Shown: positions 38,404-48,562 of the stretch, one piece after another
Numbering within the stretch: position 1 is the first letter of the stretch
How the letters are laid out: each line of letters starts with the position of its first letter
Origin: Aphelidium insulamus
Lineage: Eukaryota > Aphelidiomycota > Aphelidea > Aphelidiaceae
Direction: 5' to 3'
Length of the DNA stretch: 64,000 nt
NCBI GenBank assembly: GCA_036784855.1
Contig: JAZDSV010000004.1
Coordinates: 186,001 to 250,000, forward strand
Notes under the pieces: model-generated
The model's database searches: none
The model's input: only the letters and a program-made list of their open reading frames with translations
What the model was told of the DNA's origin: nothing
Made by a program: the position numbers and the translations under genes

Positions 38404-39377
38404 TCAGCCACCACGCTGCAGTGTCCTCGACTTGGCCTTTTCGGGAACAGCCTGCGACGTAATGATATTAGTGCATGTCAGATTTTATAGTTAGATTACC
38501 GTGTGGCTAGGCCGCGGCATCTTTTCTTCTCGACTAGGCTGCTTGGGTAATGTCCTTGAACTGCAATGCGATATTGTATATCCGTGAGGTGGCGTAAAAC
38601 AATATGCGTACCTTGGTGATTCGGTGGCCTTCGCAGCTGGCTTCTTGCTGACACTCGACGCCGCCTTATCCTTTGTCTGCATGTGTTAGCATACATAGCG
38701 CCTACTCCGATGTGGTATACCGATTTGAGTGGCATCGATGGCGCAACTTTTGATGATGAAGCGCTAGAACCACCGTCCAACCTAGAAGCAGCGATTAGTC
38801 AAAGTATACATGTACCAAGTCAAGCCTATATCTCTGTACTTGGCATGCTGCGCCTCCAAACTGACCACACTTTCAGTGACGCCAGTGCTCTCTGTGCCGT
38901 CCATGAGTTCGGGCGGCAGAGTTGGCACCGCTCCCAGTGCCCAAGAATCGATGGGGCAGCGTGGCGGCGCTTGATGCGTGTCAGCCATGTGAACTAGCAC
39001 GAGTGTCCACTCCACTCACGCTCATCCATGGCCCAGAAATCCTCGGGAACATTGGCGGGAAAATGCGTAAAGAACGCCCACTGACAGTGCAGTGTCAGCC
39101 AGGAGCCTCACTATACAGGTGCACAGGTGCAGATACGGCAGAGACGCACATCCACACAGCACAGCAGGTCCTCCTTGAACTGTGCCAGAGCGTACGGGAC
39201 CAGCTGGCGCTCAATGTGCTTGTTGAAGAGGATGCGCCGCGCCTCCTCAATGCACTCATTGACCAGCGCCACTGCCACCAGTTCACCGCACTCTGTCTCG
39301 CACAGGTGGGCCCACTCGTCGGCGTCCAGTGCGACGGGGTTGTTGCCGTACATTGCCGCGGTGCTCGCCTGTTGCAT
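38404..39377 (-). CDS. C2orf81-like (DUF4639) protein
   Basis: Seven short exons joined in phase give about 217 residues, starting at ATG 39377. The conserved N-terminal part reads DADEWAHLCETECGEL, then IERQLVPYALAQ, WAFFTHFPANVPEDFW and CPIDSWALGAVPTL; this order (DEW..L.E.E, RQ.VPY, W..F, DSWA.G.VP) fits vertebrate C2orf81, a protein found mainly in ciliated lineages. The C-terminal part is Ser/Lys-rich with poor complexity and is shorter than in vertebrates. Function is not established. Exon borders from 38.9 kb downward are less certain than the first three. It is divergent from a small membrane-protein gene across an AC repeat. Confidence 0.65.
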
Positions 39378-39390
39378 GTGCTAGTTGAAG

Positions 39391-39409
39391 ACACACACAC
39401 AGACGGAAC

Positions 39410-39450
<41 letters not shown>
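39391..39450. repeat. AC microsatellite in a 77-bp divergent promoter
   Basis: Two AC runs, 39391-39402 and 39412-39450, fill nearly all of the space between the start codons at 39377 (minus) and 39455 (plus). Confidence 0.95.
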
Positions 39451-39454
<4 letters not shown>

Positions 39455-40210
39455 ATGGTGCAGATTGTGGAAGAGCCGGCGGAACCACTCATTGCCAAGA
39501 TCGACTCTAACCGGAGGCGCCGACAGGCCGGTGGCGCAGGTGGTGGTGGTGGCAATGCTGGCGGCATGTCGGCCGAGGAGCAGCGGCGCATCATTGAACA
39601 GACAGGTCAGTGCACCTGCGCACGGTACACACCTGCACACAGGCACCCACATCAGCCGAACTTCATTGCAGGCATACTGCGGCAACCGGTCCCGCAGGCA
39701 GCCACGCCACACTTTGTCCAGTCGCTGTTCATTGCACTGTTCCTGGTGGCGGTGCTGGCCGTGCTGCATGTCGCGGTGCTGGCCCAGTTTGGCCGCCACC
39801 ACGCCATAATGTCGGGTGGCTGGGGCGGCGGTGAGCTGTTGACCGTACGTCCAGTGCCATACACACAGCTGCCCCATTGACACACTGCCCAGCTCCTCAA
39901 GAGATCGCTGGGCGCGTACCCGGCTCTGTGCGCCGTGGTGTACATCACACACCGGCACAGCACACGCAACTGGATGCAGTGGCTGCTCTTTGTCGCGGCA
40001 CTGCTGTGCGGCGGTGCCAACCTGTGGCTGATCACGCGCCGTGGCAGCACACAGCAAGATCTGGCGATGTCACCGGCGCTGGGCACGCTATGGGCGTACG
40101 CGTTGATGCAGCTGCACCTGCCGTACGCGGTGGTGTCCCTACTGCTCACGCTTACTATTCACGGCGCGCTGGGGTGGCTGGGCGGCCATGGCAGCTTGCA
40201 GTGGCGCTGA
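39455..40210 (+). CDS. Membrane protein with four hydrophobic segments, unknown
   Basis: Exons 39455-39605, 39672-39844 and 39893-40210 give 213 residues. A cytosol-type N-terminus (SNRRRRQAGGAGGGGG, then SAEEQRRIIEQTG) is followed by a helix (LFIALFLVAVLAVLHVAVLA), two weaker ones around YPALCAVVYITH and LLFVAALLCGGANLWLI, and a last one (PYAVVSLLLTLTIHGALGW). Looks like an ER or Golgi membrane protein; the family is not recognised. Ends 44 bp from the convergent secreted-protein gene. Confidence 0.75.
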
Positions 40211-40254
40211 CAGTGAGTGTCTGCAATACAACAGCGGTTATCAGGGTCTATGGA

Positions 40255-40928
40255 TCAATGCACACTTCTATAACTCGCTGCCATATCCAGGGCAGACTGT
40301 ATGAACGCGCAGTCACTTATGTCCTCACTGCGGCACTGCACCGTGTACGGCTGTCCACCCTCCACTGCTTCCGCCATGGATATTTCCGCCACTTTGTCGC
40401 GGTATTGTTGCGAGGCTTTCAGCACGAAATTCGGCGAACAGTACAACCACAGAGGATATAAACTGGAAGTACTGCTATTTTCATCAGCCAGCGGGACTGA
40501 GGGACGGCTAGACATTGTGCACACTGGGACGGAAAACGTGCGGGTAGCGGACTCTTCGCCCAAGTATGCCTGGCTGGGGTACTGCGCGCGTGGGTAGCCG
40601 GCACCAAACCGCGGTCGGTTGGGTAGCTTGTCCACCACGTGCACTTGGCTGTCCTCGATGGTGATGGTGCTGCTGCTGTGCTCCACGCGATAATGCGTCA
40701 CCCATCTGACGACGTATCTGTCGGGCGCGGTGCTGGCATCAACATCATTGATCGCGGACTATATTCACACACAAATTAGCTGCTAGTGACGATACTATAC
40801 GTATGTATTATACACTGTAGGCAACATACCTTTCGCAATGACTGTGCCGGATGTATAGCGCGTACAGCCGACGTCAGCAGCAACACCGACAGCATCATCG
40901 CTGTGCACATGGCAATGTTTGCGCGCAT
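40255..40928 (-). CDS. Secreted protein S1, first of a tandem set
   Basis: Exons 40830-40928 and 40255-40758 give 200 residues. Exon 1 is a signal peptide (CTAMMLSVLLLTSAVRA). The mature part starts with DRYVVRWVTHYRVEHSSSTI, similar in position and pattern to AKYCYVLRVESKCTLKG of S2, and contains two spaced cysteines (VQCRSEDISDC). It lacks the acidic tail of S2-S4. A TGATTGGTC box lies about 64 bp upstream of the start. Unknown function. Confidence 0.7.
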
Positions 40929-41200
40929 TTTGCGTTTACGTGAGCGTGAGAAGATTGTGCGCGCACGTTCTTGCCCCCTTTGGACTGTACATGATTGGTC
41001 AAGGAGTGCATTTGCGCTATGTGATCCAATTGTAGAGTTATGGTGCTGGCTGGGTTGCAGGATCGTGCAGCATCTGGGCGGCCAGAGAACAGAATTAGAG
41101 TAATTGTAATTTAAAAGGAATACTTAAACTCTGCATTGCAAAAACTGTGTGTATTAATTATGTCTCGTAACCAGTTGAATTACTGGCTGTCGTTAGGATC

Positions 41201-42146
41201 CTAGAACACAATGACATTGGGCTCTGGAGCAAATCGGACACGCTTGGCTTCGCGCTTGACTGGGAGCTCTGGGTCATCTTGAGATCTATCACTAATTCGT
41301 TTGCGAGTGGTTTCCTGGACTTTAACCGCATCACTATCATCATCACCTTGATGGCTAGTAACTGAACTTAAGTAGCTGCTGGCTTGTTGTTGTTGTTGTT
41401 GTTGTTGTTCTTCTTCTTCTTCTTCTTCATCTTCTTCATCTTCATGATGTTCATCTTCATGATCTTCATCTTTATGATCTTCATGATCATCATCATCATC
41501 ATCTTCATCACCTGGAATACTGGTGTCAGCGGATTCGTCGTCAAGATTTGGATATAGCTCCATTAGACGGTACATGACGTCTTTGGAGGCTTGCTCCGCG
41601 TTCTTGACACCGTGCTCGCCACAGATCCACTCCAGTAAGCATTTGGTGTAAGTGATTCCATGTTGCGACCAGTCATTGCAGAAAGACTCGACATGGGCAA
41701 CATATTCCGGATAGAGCTCCCTGCCGCAGACATTGGCGTGCACGATGTATGGCAATTGACCATTTCGAAATGAGGTCAAATCTGTGTGCGTATCGCTCTG
41801 ATACGTTTGCGGCGAACAGCCCTTGACCAGAGCTGCCTCCTTGACTTTTATGTCCACATTACGCTTCTTGCCTTTGAGCGTGCATTTCGATTCAACGCGC
41901 AACACATAACAGTACTTAGCGGATGTCTTTGGAATATCCGGCTAGCAAATTTAGTGGCAATTGTACAACACAAACTTGGGACGTACATATTTCCACATTG
42001 GGACCGGAGTGCTATGGTCGGCGCCCGCGGCCGCCGCAGAATGAGACTATGACAGTATGCGGTGTTAGTACTAGAGTATGAGTTTATTCCATTGTACGTA
42101 CCGTAGCAGAACACGCTAGAGCTATAGCTATCGCAGCCAAATACAT
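41201..42146 (-). CDS. Secreted protein S2 with long acidic and poly-Gln tail
   Basis: Exons 42102-42146, 41987-42046 and 41201-41941 give 281 residues. Exon 1 is a minimal signal peptide (MYLAAIAIALACSAT). The mature domain has about seven cysteines and the block CLLEWICGEHG...A...VMYRLMELYP, shared in pattern with S3 and S4. A tail of Asp/Glu/His repeats follows (DEDDDDDDHEDHKDEDHEDE), then Glu and eight Gln, then a basic end KREAKRVRFAPEP. The DNA of the tail is a TCTTCA/GTT repeat, which can slip. Acidic secreted tails often bind calcium or cationic partners; here this is only a suggestion. Confidence 0.75.
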
Positions 42147-42387
42147 TTTTTCGGCAACTGCAGTTCGCTACCATCAGCATCCGATCTGTTGCGCGATCTG
42201 CATCCGATCTGCGATCGAACCCCGAATCCCATTCGAGCGCATCCATTAACCGTATGTTTTCTAGGCTCGCAAGGCTCGCAATTATACGCGTTGTGCGCCA
42301 TACCATTCACTTTGAAGCTTACAGAGTCAAAGAACGAGCTCTATTGATATCTTATAATTGGTCAATACCCGCTCATTCTTGAATGCA

Positions 42388-43325
42388 TTAATATCTGGCA
42401 CGTTTCGTGGCGGGAGCACCTGACGTCTCACTGTCACTATCATACTGATAGGCAATCAGAGCCAGGCTGTCCCTGTCAACGCCATAATCGTCTCTTAATT
42501 TGTAATATTTGTTGCTCGTTGATGCACCGACTTCATTTTGGCGGTAAGAATCGTCATCGCTATCGGGATTCCCAATGCTACCTGTTTCATCACCGCCATC
42601 ACTATAGTCAGCTGAGCAACCCGCGCTATCAAAATTTGATCCGACAATTGATGTTGTACTGTCGTCATCAGCATATTTAAAGTGCATTGCTGCTTCATCG
42701 TTATATCCGTCGTCAGAGATGCTGCCAAGATCGGGATGACTATCAAGCAGAGATTGCATATATCGCGCCAATGTATCTGCGGCAGCGCTCATAGAGCCAG
42801 CTCCGCACAGGGTGTCCACCACGCAGGTATTACGTTCAACATCTTCATCCAAACGACACTTCTCTTCGATACCATTGACACTTGCGCCATCAACTTTAGG
42901 CCGACATACGGCGTATTCCACGGTTATACGCAGACGATGCTGTCGATAGGCATCAATGTCTGCGGGCGATATTGAATTAATTGCGCTATCACGCGACGCG
43001 TCACCATCGGTGACGTCGCCGATGCGATATTCGTGCACAGTCGCTGTGTCCGTGACAAACTTTGAAGACACAAACACGTATTGGCCGGGTATGAGGCGCG
43101 CAATTGTAGCCGATTGCTGCACATTAAAGATCAGTGGCTACGGTGTGGTGCAGAAAGCTGACTACCGTGTGTACGAGAAACCACGTTGGAACGGTAACGC
43201 TGATATCCTGTACGCTGTCATATCGATGCAGCAGTGACACTGGAGTTACGCACCGAAAGTGGGACGGGGTTAGCACTGCTAAGTGAAAGCAGTGCAAGCG
43301 ATAATGGCGCGCAAACTGCAAGCAT
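42388..43325 (-). CDS. Secreted protein S3 with acidic tail
   Basis: Exons 43254-43325, 43166-43207 and 42388-43116 give 280 residues. Exon 1 is a signal peptide (LAVCAPLSLALLSLSSANPV). The mature domain has cysteines in VCRPK, EKCRLDED, NTCVVDTLCGAGS and the following RYMQSLLDSHPDL, aligning with S2 and S4. The tail is Asp/Ser-rich rather than poly-acidic and ends ATKRARY, again a basic terminal motif. Exon 2 is only 14 codons; its acceptor choice at 43207 is the only one that keeps the frame. Confidence 0.72.
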
Positions 43326-43458
43326 TTTGGTGAAATTGACAGAAAATGTGGCGCTCTCGTAATGAAAACTGATGCACAGTATACATCAGTATACAGTATA
43401 ATCACTGATGGTTTTGTGTATTATTTTGGTTTGGCATTGCATTGCGGATATCTACCAC

Positions 43459-44337
43459 TTAGATTCTGGGGCGTCTGGTTGTACGATGCTCAAGATTGCG
43501 CGCGATTCCAGCTGATGATGCGCTTCGCTTCAATTTTGTCGCGCTACTGTAAATGTTTTGATCGTTGTCTGCTTCCTCGTCTTCATCCTCATCCTCTTCT
43601 TCGTCTGGTTCTTCGTATTCGGAGTCGTACTCGTTATCCTCATTATCAGTGGCACCTTCGTCGCTTGATTCATCGTCTTCGTATTCTTCGTCGTCCTCAA
43701 CCTTTTCATCATCGATGCCATACTGTTCGGCGCCAGGAATGCCATCGCTACTTGGATGATCATCAAAAGCGTCAGTCACAATTGACTCAATGGGCGAAAC
43801 TTCTGCGCCTTGCAATTTTTCGCTAGGGCGACGGGTCTTCAAGTAAGTCTGAATCAACTTCAGCATGTAGGAATCAGAAGACGCAATAGCTTCCGATGTT
43901 GCATCGAAACCGCACACAGCATCAAGGACTGGTAGCAGCGGATTAATCGCCTCGTCTCCGGTCTCGAACATGCACACGTTCTGCTTGAAGACAAACTCGC
44001 CGCCGTTCACAAGGTTTCCCACCAAGTTCCAAATTCCACCTGGCCATGAGACATCCATATCGTCATTACGACCAAGTAACTGAACGGTTCGATTCTTGGT
44101 GACGAGGACACCATCAACCACGGTATAGACCGAGGTAAGGCGCGCGAGAACAAGATTTGGCTCGTTCGGAGTACCAAAATCTGTCACCTAATATCACGCA
44201 CGTCAATTATGCATAATGAACGTTATATATAATACCATAATAATACATAATAATGCATAATAACGTACAGAGGAAGGGATCGAAGCGGCGCTGGCTACTG
44301 ACGCCAGCGCGATCACAACGGCGGCGCGCGTTTTCAT
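43459..44337 (-). CDS. Secreted protein S4 with acidic tail
   Basis: Exons 44269-44337 and 43459-44187 give 265 residues. Signal peptide KTRAAVVIALASVASAAS. The mature domain includes FKQNVCMFETGDE, LLPVLDAVCGFDA and SYMLKLIQTYL, the same block order as S2 and S3, then a long Glu/Asp tail (EDDEEYEDDESSDEG onward) and a basic end TTRRPRI. The final coding exon has the same length (243 codons with stop) as that of S3. An inverted CCAAT (AGCCAATCAG) sits about 50 bp upstream. Confidence 0.75.
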
Positions 44338-44519
44338 GATCGGTGAGGGAACGAGAGAAAGAAAAGTGGCGCAGCAAGTCAGCCAATCAGGGACGCGAAA
44401 TAAACTCCTGGCTGTTTTACCCACGAATTGCTGTTTCATAATCAAACTGCTGGTTGTCGCAGAGAACATGCGAGTAAGTTATTCGCATGGCACCAGATAC
44501 CCCGGATGATTGTTTAGTT

Positions 44520-45972
44520 TTATTTTGCACCGTGTCCGCGCAGCAATCTGGCCATATCGTGATTCCCATTCATCAGGGCAATCTTGAGCGGAGTCTCGCG
44601 AAAAATATTTCCACATTCACATCCACGCTGCTAGTGGCGAAAAGTTGGCGGACAAGTGCAATGTTGCCAGCACGGGCCGCCCAATGGAGCAGCGTGTTGC
44701 CTCGACTATAGATCAGAGACGGATCGGCGCCACCGCGTAACAGCGCCGGCAAAATCCTATCATTCAAGTTTGGCATGAGAGCCATGAAGTGCATTGCCGG
44801 AGCACCTTTGTCTGCCATTGCATTGAAATCGGCGCCCGCCATGTGCAGCAGTTGAACTGTTTCCACAGATTGTGCGCGGACGGCAAAATGCAGCGGTGTC
44901 AAATCATACTTGTCCATGGCGTCGACATCAACCACTCCACGCAACTCGTTTAGAGCACTTGATTTGAAGAGCAGCATCGCGACAACGTAATGTGCGCCGT
45001 TCAACGCAGCTATATGGAGAGGAGTACGCCGGGACTCGTTGCCGACAGTGGGATCGGCCCCAGCGGCCAACAGCTGCATGGCTGCGGATGCTGACCGAGA
45101 GACCGCAGCATAGTGCAGAGCGGTATTGCCGACACTGTCACGCATATTGACGTTGGCACCGGCAGCCAAGAGCACATAATGCCGAGCCAGGCATTCAATC
45201 CCATACAGGGCCGCTTGTAACGCAGTAACTCGCGTCAACAGTTCGCCGCGATCGCGTTCGTAAACGTAATCAGCAACCACATTGAGCAGCTGTATCACGG
45301 GCACGGCCTCACTGACGGGTGATAGAGGCATGACATCCAGAGCCAGTCCGATGATGGTGGCCGCACAATTGGCGACACTTTCTCACCGTTCAGTTTGTCC
45401 ACCAGACCCACTTGCAGCAAGGTGTAGGCGGCATCGTACTTGCTGGCACGCAGCGCCACTTGAATCGCAGTATCACCAGCGGCATTCATGAACATCATTT
45501 GACGCTGTGTGGACCGTTCCAGCACGGCCTCCAGCACCCGCACCCATCCATTTGAGGCAGCCACGTGGATGGGATAATTGCCATCGGAGTCTGCCACGTG
45601 CAGGGGAGCACCGGCGCGCACCATTTCCAGTGCACCTTGTTCCGTTTGAGTTCGCGCAGCCGCATTGGCTGCCAATGCGTCGTGAAGGGCCTGGTAGAAG
45701 CGCTTGGTGTCTTCCTCGTGATTATCTTGCGCAGACAGCCACTTGGTGTCCTCCTCGTTATTATCTTGCGCAGACAACCACTCGTCGGCACCAGAGTAGT
45801 CATCGCTGTGTGATGGCGGCGACGCGCTATGTACGGTTCTGGCGGCAACGATCGGCGCGCTCTGTGTGGGCTGCCAAAGTCCAGCACGTGCATCCGATAT
45901 GTGCCGTGCATTGAGCGGTACCTGCCCCGGAGCCTGGGTGAATGCCAGCATCGCAGCCAGGCGCAAGTTCAT
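44520..45972 (-). pseudogene. Ankyrin-repeat paralogue A1, two frameshifts
   Basis: A fusion of two overlapping open frames (45295-45972 and 44573-45331) plus a third frame at the 3' end reconstruct one ankyrin protein of the A2 type. The first frame covers the N-terminus and repeats with NYPIHVAASNGW; the break falls around 45331-45395, before the module VYERDRGELLTRVTALQAAL. The second lies near 44600, where VDVNV is followed in another frame by ETPLKIALMNGNHDMARLLR and a stop at 44520. No GT-AG or GC-AG intron repairs both breaks. It could be a real pseudogene or two sequence errors; the codon pattern elsewhere is still gene-like, so the breaks are recent. Confidence 0.7.
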
Positions 45973-46173
45973 GGTTCACACGGTGGTGATTGTTGGTGAT
46001 TGTCTCAGCCCGGGTGTGCGTGTAGTGCGTGTAATGCCGCCTTAATTGTGGAATGAATCTTGTTGTCTTGCTTGCGTGCCCTCCATCAGCAGACATACAG
46101 TGTATCCAGCCCCAATTGAGTGGCTGGTATGCATGCCCATGCCGCGTGGTATCCAGGCACACAACACGGTAAT

Positions 46174-48423
46174 TTATACTATATATACTATATAATATAT
46201 AAATATATAAAAGTACAGACTAGAGGGCCTCGACATTGTCCGTCCTAGACATAGTCCAGGATGGACAATGTCCGGCTTGCTAGCCTTCTCCAGGTGAGCG
46301 TTCAGCTCCCCTGCGACCAGCCGACATAGGTCAGCAGGTCGCAGTTGCTGCCTGATGGCAGCATTGGCAATTCGCCAAATATTAGTAGCAGCGTTACGAT
46401 CGCGGTTCCAAATGTGTGCGCAATTGTCACAAGTGACACGACTTCTGTCCATCACGCCATCACGTGGTCGCCGCTCTCGTGGCACACAGTTTGCACGCAG
46501 TTGCTGATTAGTGGCACACCAGCTACACTGCTTGCTTGAGCGGAATTCATCCACCAAGTAAACCTTGTAACCAGCTCTACGCAACGTTGTACAAAATCCT
46601 TTCCCCTTCACTGGCTCGTTGTATTTGCGATGCTGACTCTGCGCCCAGTCACCAATTGCCACAATTGTATCTTGTGGTGGCCCAAAGAGCTGGCGAAATT
46701 TGTTGATCATTAATGCCTCCGATTTTTGCCGCAGAAAGTATGAGCCCAAATTTAACTTTCGAAACAGATGTTGGCCATAAAATTGTCGGACGCGGTGATT
46801 GTATGTCAATTTTGCTTGAAGATAGCCGCGGTATTCAGCAAAGTTGAGCGTTTTGTGGTTGAAGGCGGTGAGCATCAATTCCCACTGTGTAACAGACATG
46901 TTGTCAATTATCTCGCGCTTTTGCAACTTCTGCCTAATTGCTGCATACTTGTCGGCCAATGTTTCATTATTGCGTTGCTCCTGCGTGTACCGAAATTTCG
47001 TCTGATTTCGATCGGATCCCTGCACGCAATAGAGCAAGTTGCCCATATTCGGATTGATTCCAACAATTTTTTTTTTAGCCAGATCAGAATAGTTGGCGAG
47101 CTCATCAATATACTGATCTGGAGGCGTGCAGGAGTGTTTTCGCTTTCGTTTTGGTACCTCCTTCTTCAGTATAATGCAGCAGCTGACGGAATCGGTTACG
47201 ATTTGAAAGTCAAAGCGAAATTGATTTCGTCCATCCTTTTGCAACTTGAAACATTGTCGGTCAGTGCGGAAAAAATTGTTCCACACATCTTTTTTTGTTT
47301 GCTCCGTTGAGGACTTGGTGTCTTTTCGTGGAATGTTTGCTGCATTTTTTGGATAACATATTTCAATTAGTGCTTTAGTGTCGATTCGAATATGTTTTGG
47401 TACCACGCTGGTCCGCACGGGATATACATTGTACACTCGTGCATCACGACCTTCAACTTGACGCATCATGTACACCATTGGCCGCATATAATCAAACGTC
47501 CGCGCCTTCAGGTCGTAAACAATATTGTCATTGGTAAGTGGTCGCCGAGGAAGAACAAATGGTCGCTGAGCTGCAATCCAAACGTGATATTGCTCGTCCG
47601 AAGTGGCTTCCAGGTGTGGATTAAGCAGGTCCATCTTGATGCTTTTTAGATCAGCGCAAAGCCGATCTTTTGCAGCCTGTTTGCACTCTTCATTGGTATC
47701 GAGATCAATTTCTTGTAACCGTTCTTGCTTGTTGAAGCTCACGTTGACAAATCGCTCAATGTATTTCACAAACGTGCCTACAATATTGTTGCGATACATT
47801 GTCTCAATTTCTTGCTCATATACCGGCTGCATTTTGCGAAATATCTCGTAATTTTCGCCCTGTAAGTGGTAACCTCTTGTCGGCGGCAATGATACAATTT
47901 TCATTGCCATCATTGCGTGTGCATAATTGACTGGTGGTAAATCTTCATTTTGATGATAGAGTCGCAGAAGGTAGAGCTTTAGGAAGAGGTATCCTTGGGT
48001 AACAATGATGTTTGTTCGTTTAACGGCATTGTGTATTGCTTCCATCGCAGTTGGGCCATAGCGGTAGTCGTTGGGGTCAACTGTAGTTGGATTGGCACTT
48101 TTGCCGCCTTTTGTTCTTGGCTGATCAGGCGGCTCGTCTGTGACAGTATTTTCATGCCTATTGTCGGTGTTATTATTATTCCCTCGTTCACTTTTCCTTT
48201 TTCGAGTGCCGCGTCGTCCTGGCGGCGGTTGTTGTCTGCGGCGTACACCCATTGGAACTTTCACGTTGTTGACCTTTCTGTATTTGATTCGGATTTTTGG
48301 CGGAACTCGTGGCACAATTATGCGCTCCATCTTGATCACATGGCGCATACTCGTTTTTATAGTCTGATATATAGCACCGTCTCCAGGATCAGGAACATTG
48401 CTGGATGACCCAGAGCCAGCCAT
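46174..48423 (-). CDS. Fanzor (eukaryotic TnpB-like RNA-guided nuclease), RuvC-I Asp replaced by Asn
   Basis: Intronless frame of 749 codons from ATG 48423 (the frame is open 12 codons further up without an ATG). Fanzors are RNA-guided DNA endonucleases related to TnpB and Cas12. The N-terminus is Arg/Lys-rich (VRRRQQPPPGRRGTRKRK). The C-terminal half has the Fanzor layout: RuvC-I at KIVGINPNMGNLLYC, a helical insert, TIVAIGDW, then YLVDEFRSSKQCSWC with the family [TS][TS] pair and the glutamate used by Fanzors, a second zinc pair VTCDNCAH, and RuvC-III NRDRNAATNI. The RuvC-I catalytic aspartate expected in the G-I/V-D-P setting is Asn (codon AAT). The last residues (LYFYIFIYYIVYIV) are translated AT-rich flank. 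It lies in a cluster of secreted and ankyrin genes. Confidence 0.93.
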   Translation of the reverse strand: MAGSGSSSNVPDPGDGAIYQTIKTSMRHVIKMERIIVPRVPPKIRIKYRKVNNVKVPMGVRRRQQPPPGRRGTRKRKSERGNNNNTDNRHENTVTDEPPDQPRTKGGKSANPTTVDPNDYRYGPTAMEAIHNAVKRTNIIVTQGYLFLKLYLLRLYHQNEDLPPVNYAHAMMAMKIVSLPPTRGYHLQGENYEIFRKMQPVYEQEIETMYRNNIVGTFVKYIERFVNVSFNKQERLQEIDLDTNEECKQAAKDRLCADLKSIKMDLLNPHLEATSDEQYHVWIAAQRPFVLPRRPLTNDNIVYDLKARTFDYMRPMVYMMRQVEGRDARVYNVYPVRTSVVPKHIRIDTKALIEICYPKNAANIPRKDTKSSTEQTKKDVWNNFFRTDRQCFKLQKDGRNQFRFDFQIVTDSVSCCIILKKEVPKRKRKHSCTPPDQYIDELANYSDLAKKKIVGINPNMGNLLYCVQGSDRNQTKFRYTQEQRNNETLADKYAAIRQKLQKREIIDNMSVTQWELMLTAFNHKTLNFAEYRGYLQAKLTYNHRVRQFYGQHLFRKLNLGSYFLRQKSEALMINKFRQLFGPPQDTIVAIGDWAQSQHRKYNEPVKGKGFCTTLRRAGYKVYLVDEFRSSKQCSWCATNQQLRANCVPRERRPRDGVMDRSRVTCDNCAHIWNRDRNAATNIWRIANAAIRQQLRPADLCRLVAGELNAHLEKASKPDIVHPGLCLGRTMSRPSSLYFYIFIYYIVYIV
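46232..46272 (-). ncRNA. Near-perfect hairpin at the 3' end of the Fanzor gene, guide RNA scaffold candidate
   Basis: Two 10-nt arms, GACATTGTCC and GGACAATGTC, pair perfectly and enclose GTCCTAGAC / ATA / GTCCAGGAT, which extends the stem to about 19 bp with one wobble, one mismatch and a 3-nt loop. It lies within the last 35 codons of the Fanzor frame. In TnpB and Fanzor systems the guide (omega or f) RNA is known to overlap or follow the 3' end of the gene. An alternative is an element-end palindrome or a terminator-like structure. Confidence 0.5.
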
Positions 48424-48562
48424 TGCTATCTGAATATTCACATATTTCCATGAGTTCACGATCAGAAAATGTTATTAAAGTACCGTATCAGCAACTGGAA
48501 TTCCCTGTAGCGTAATCAGACGTGTGTGCAGTGGCTGATATCTGAATCAAAATTAGCGAAAA

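Noticed and set aside
45300-45400. An intron in ankyrin A1 instead of a frameshift
   Set aside because: The GTGAGA donor at 45395 and CCGTCAG acceptor leave the wrong phase and would remove conserved residues.
45973-46231. Terminal inverted repeats bounding the Fanzor element
   Set aside because: I compared the two flanks by eye and found no convincing matching ends; element borders stay undefined.
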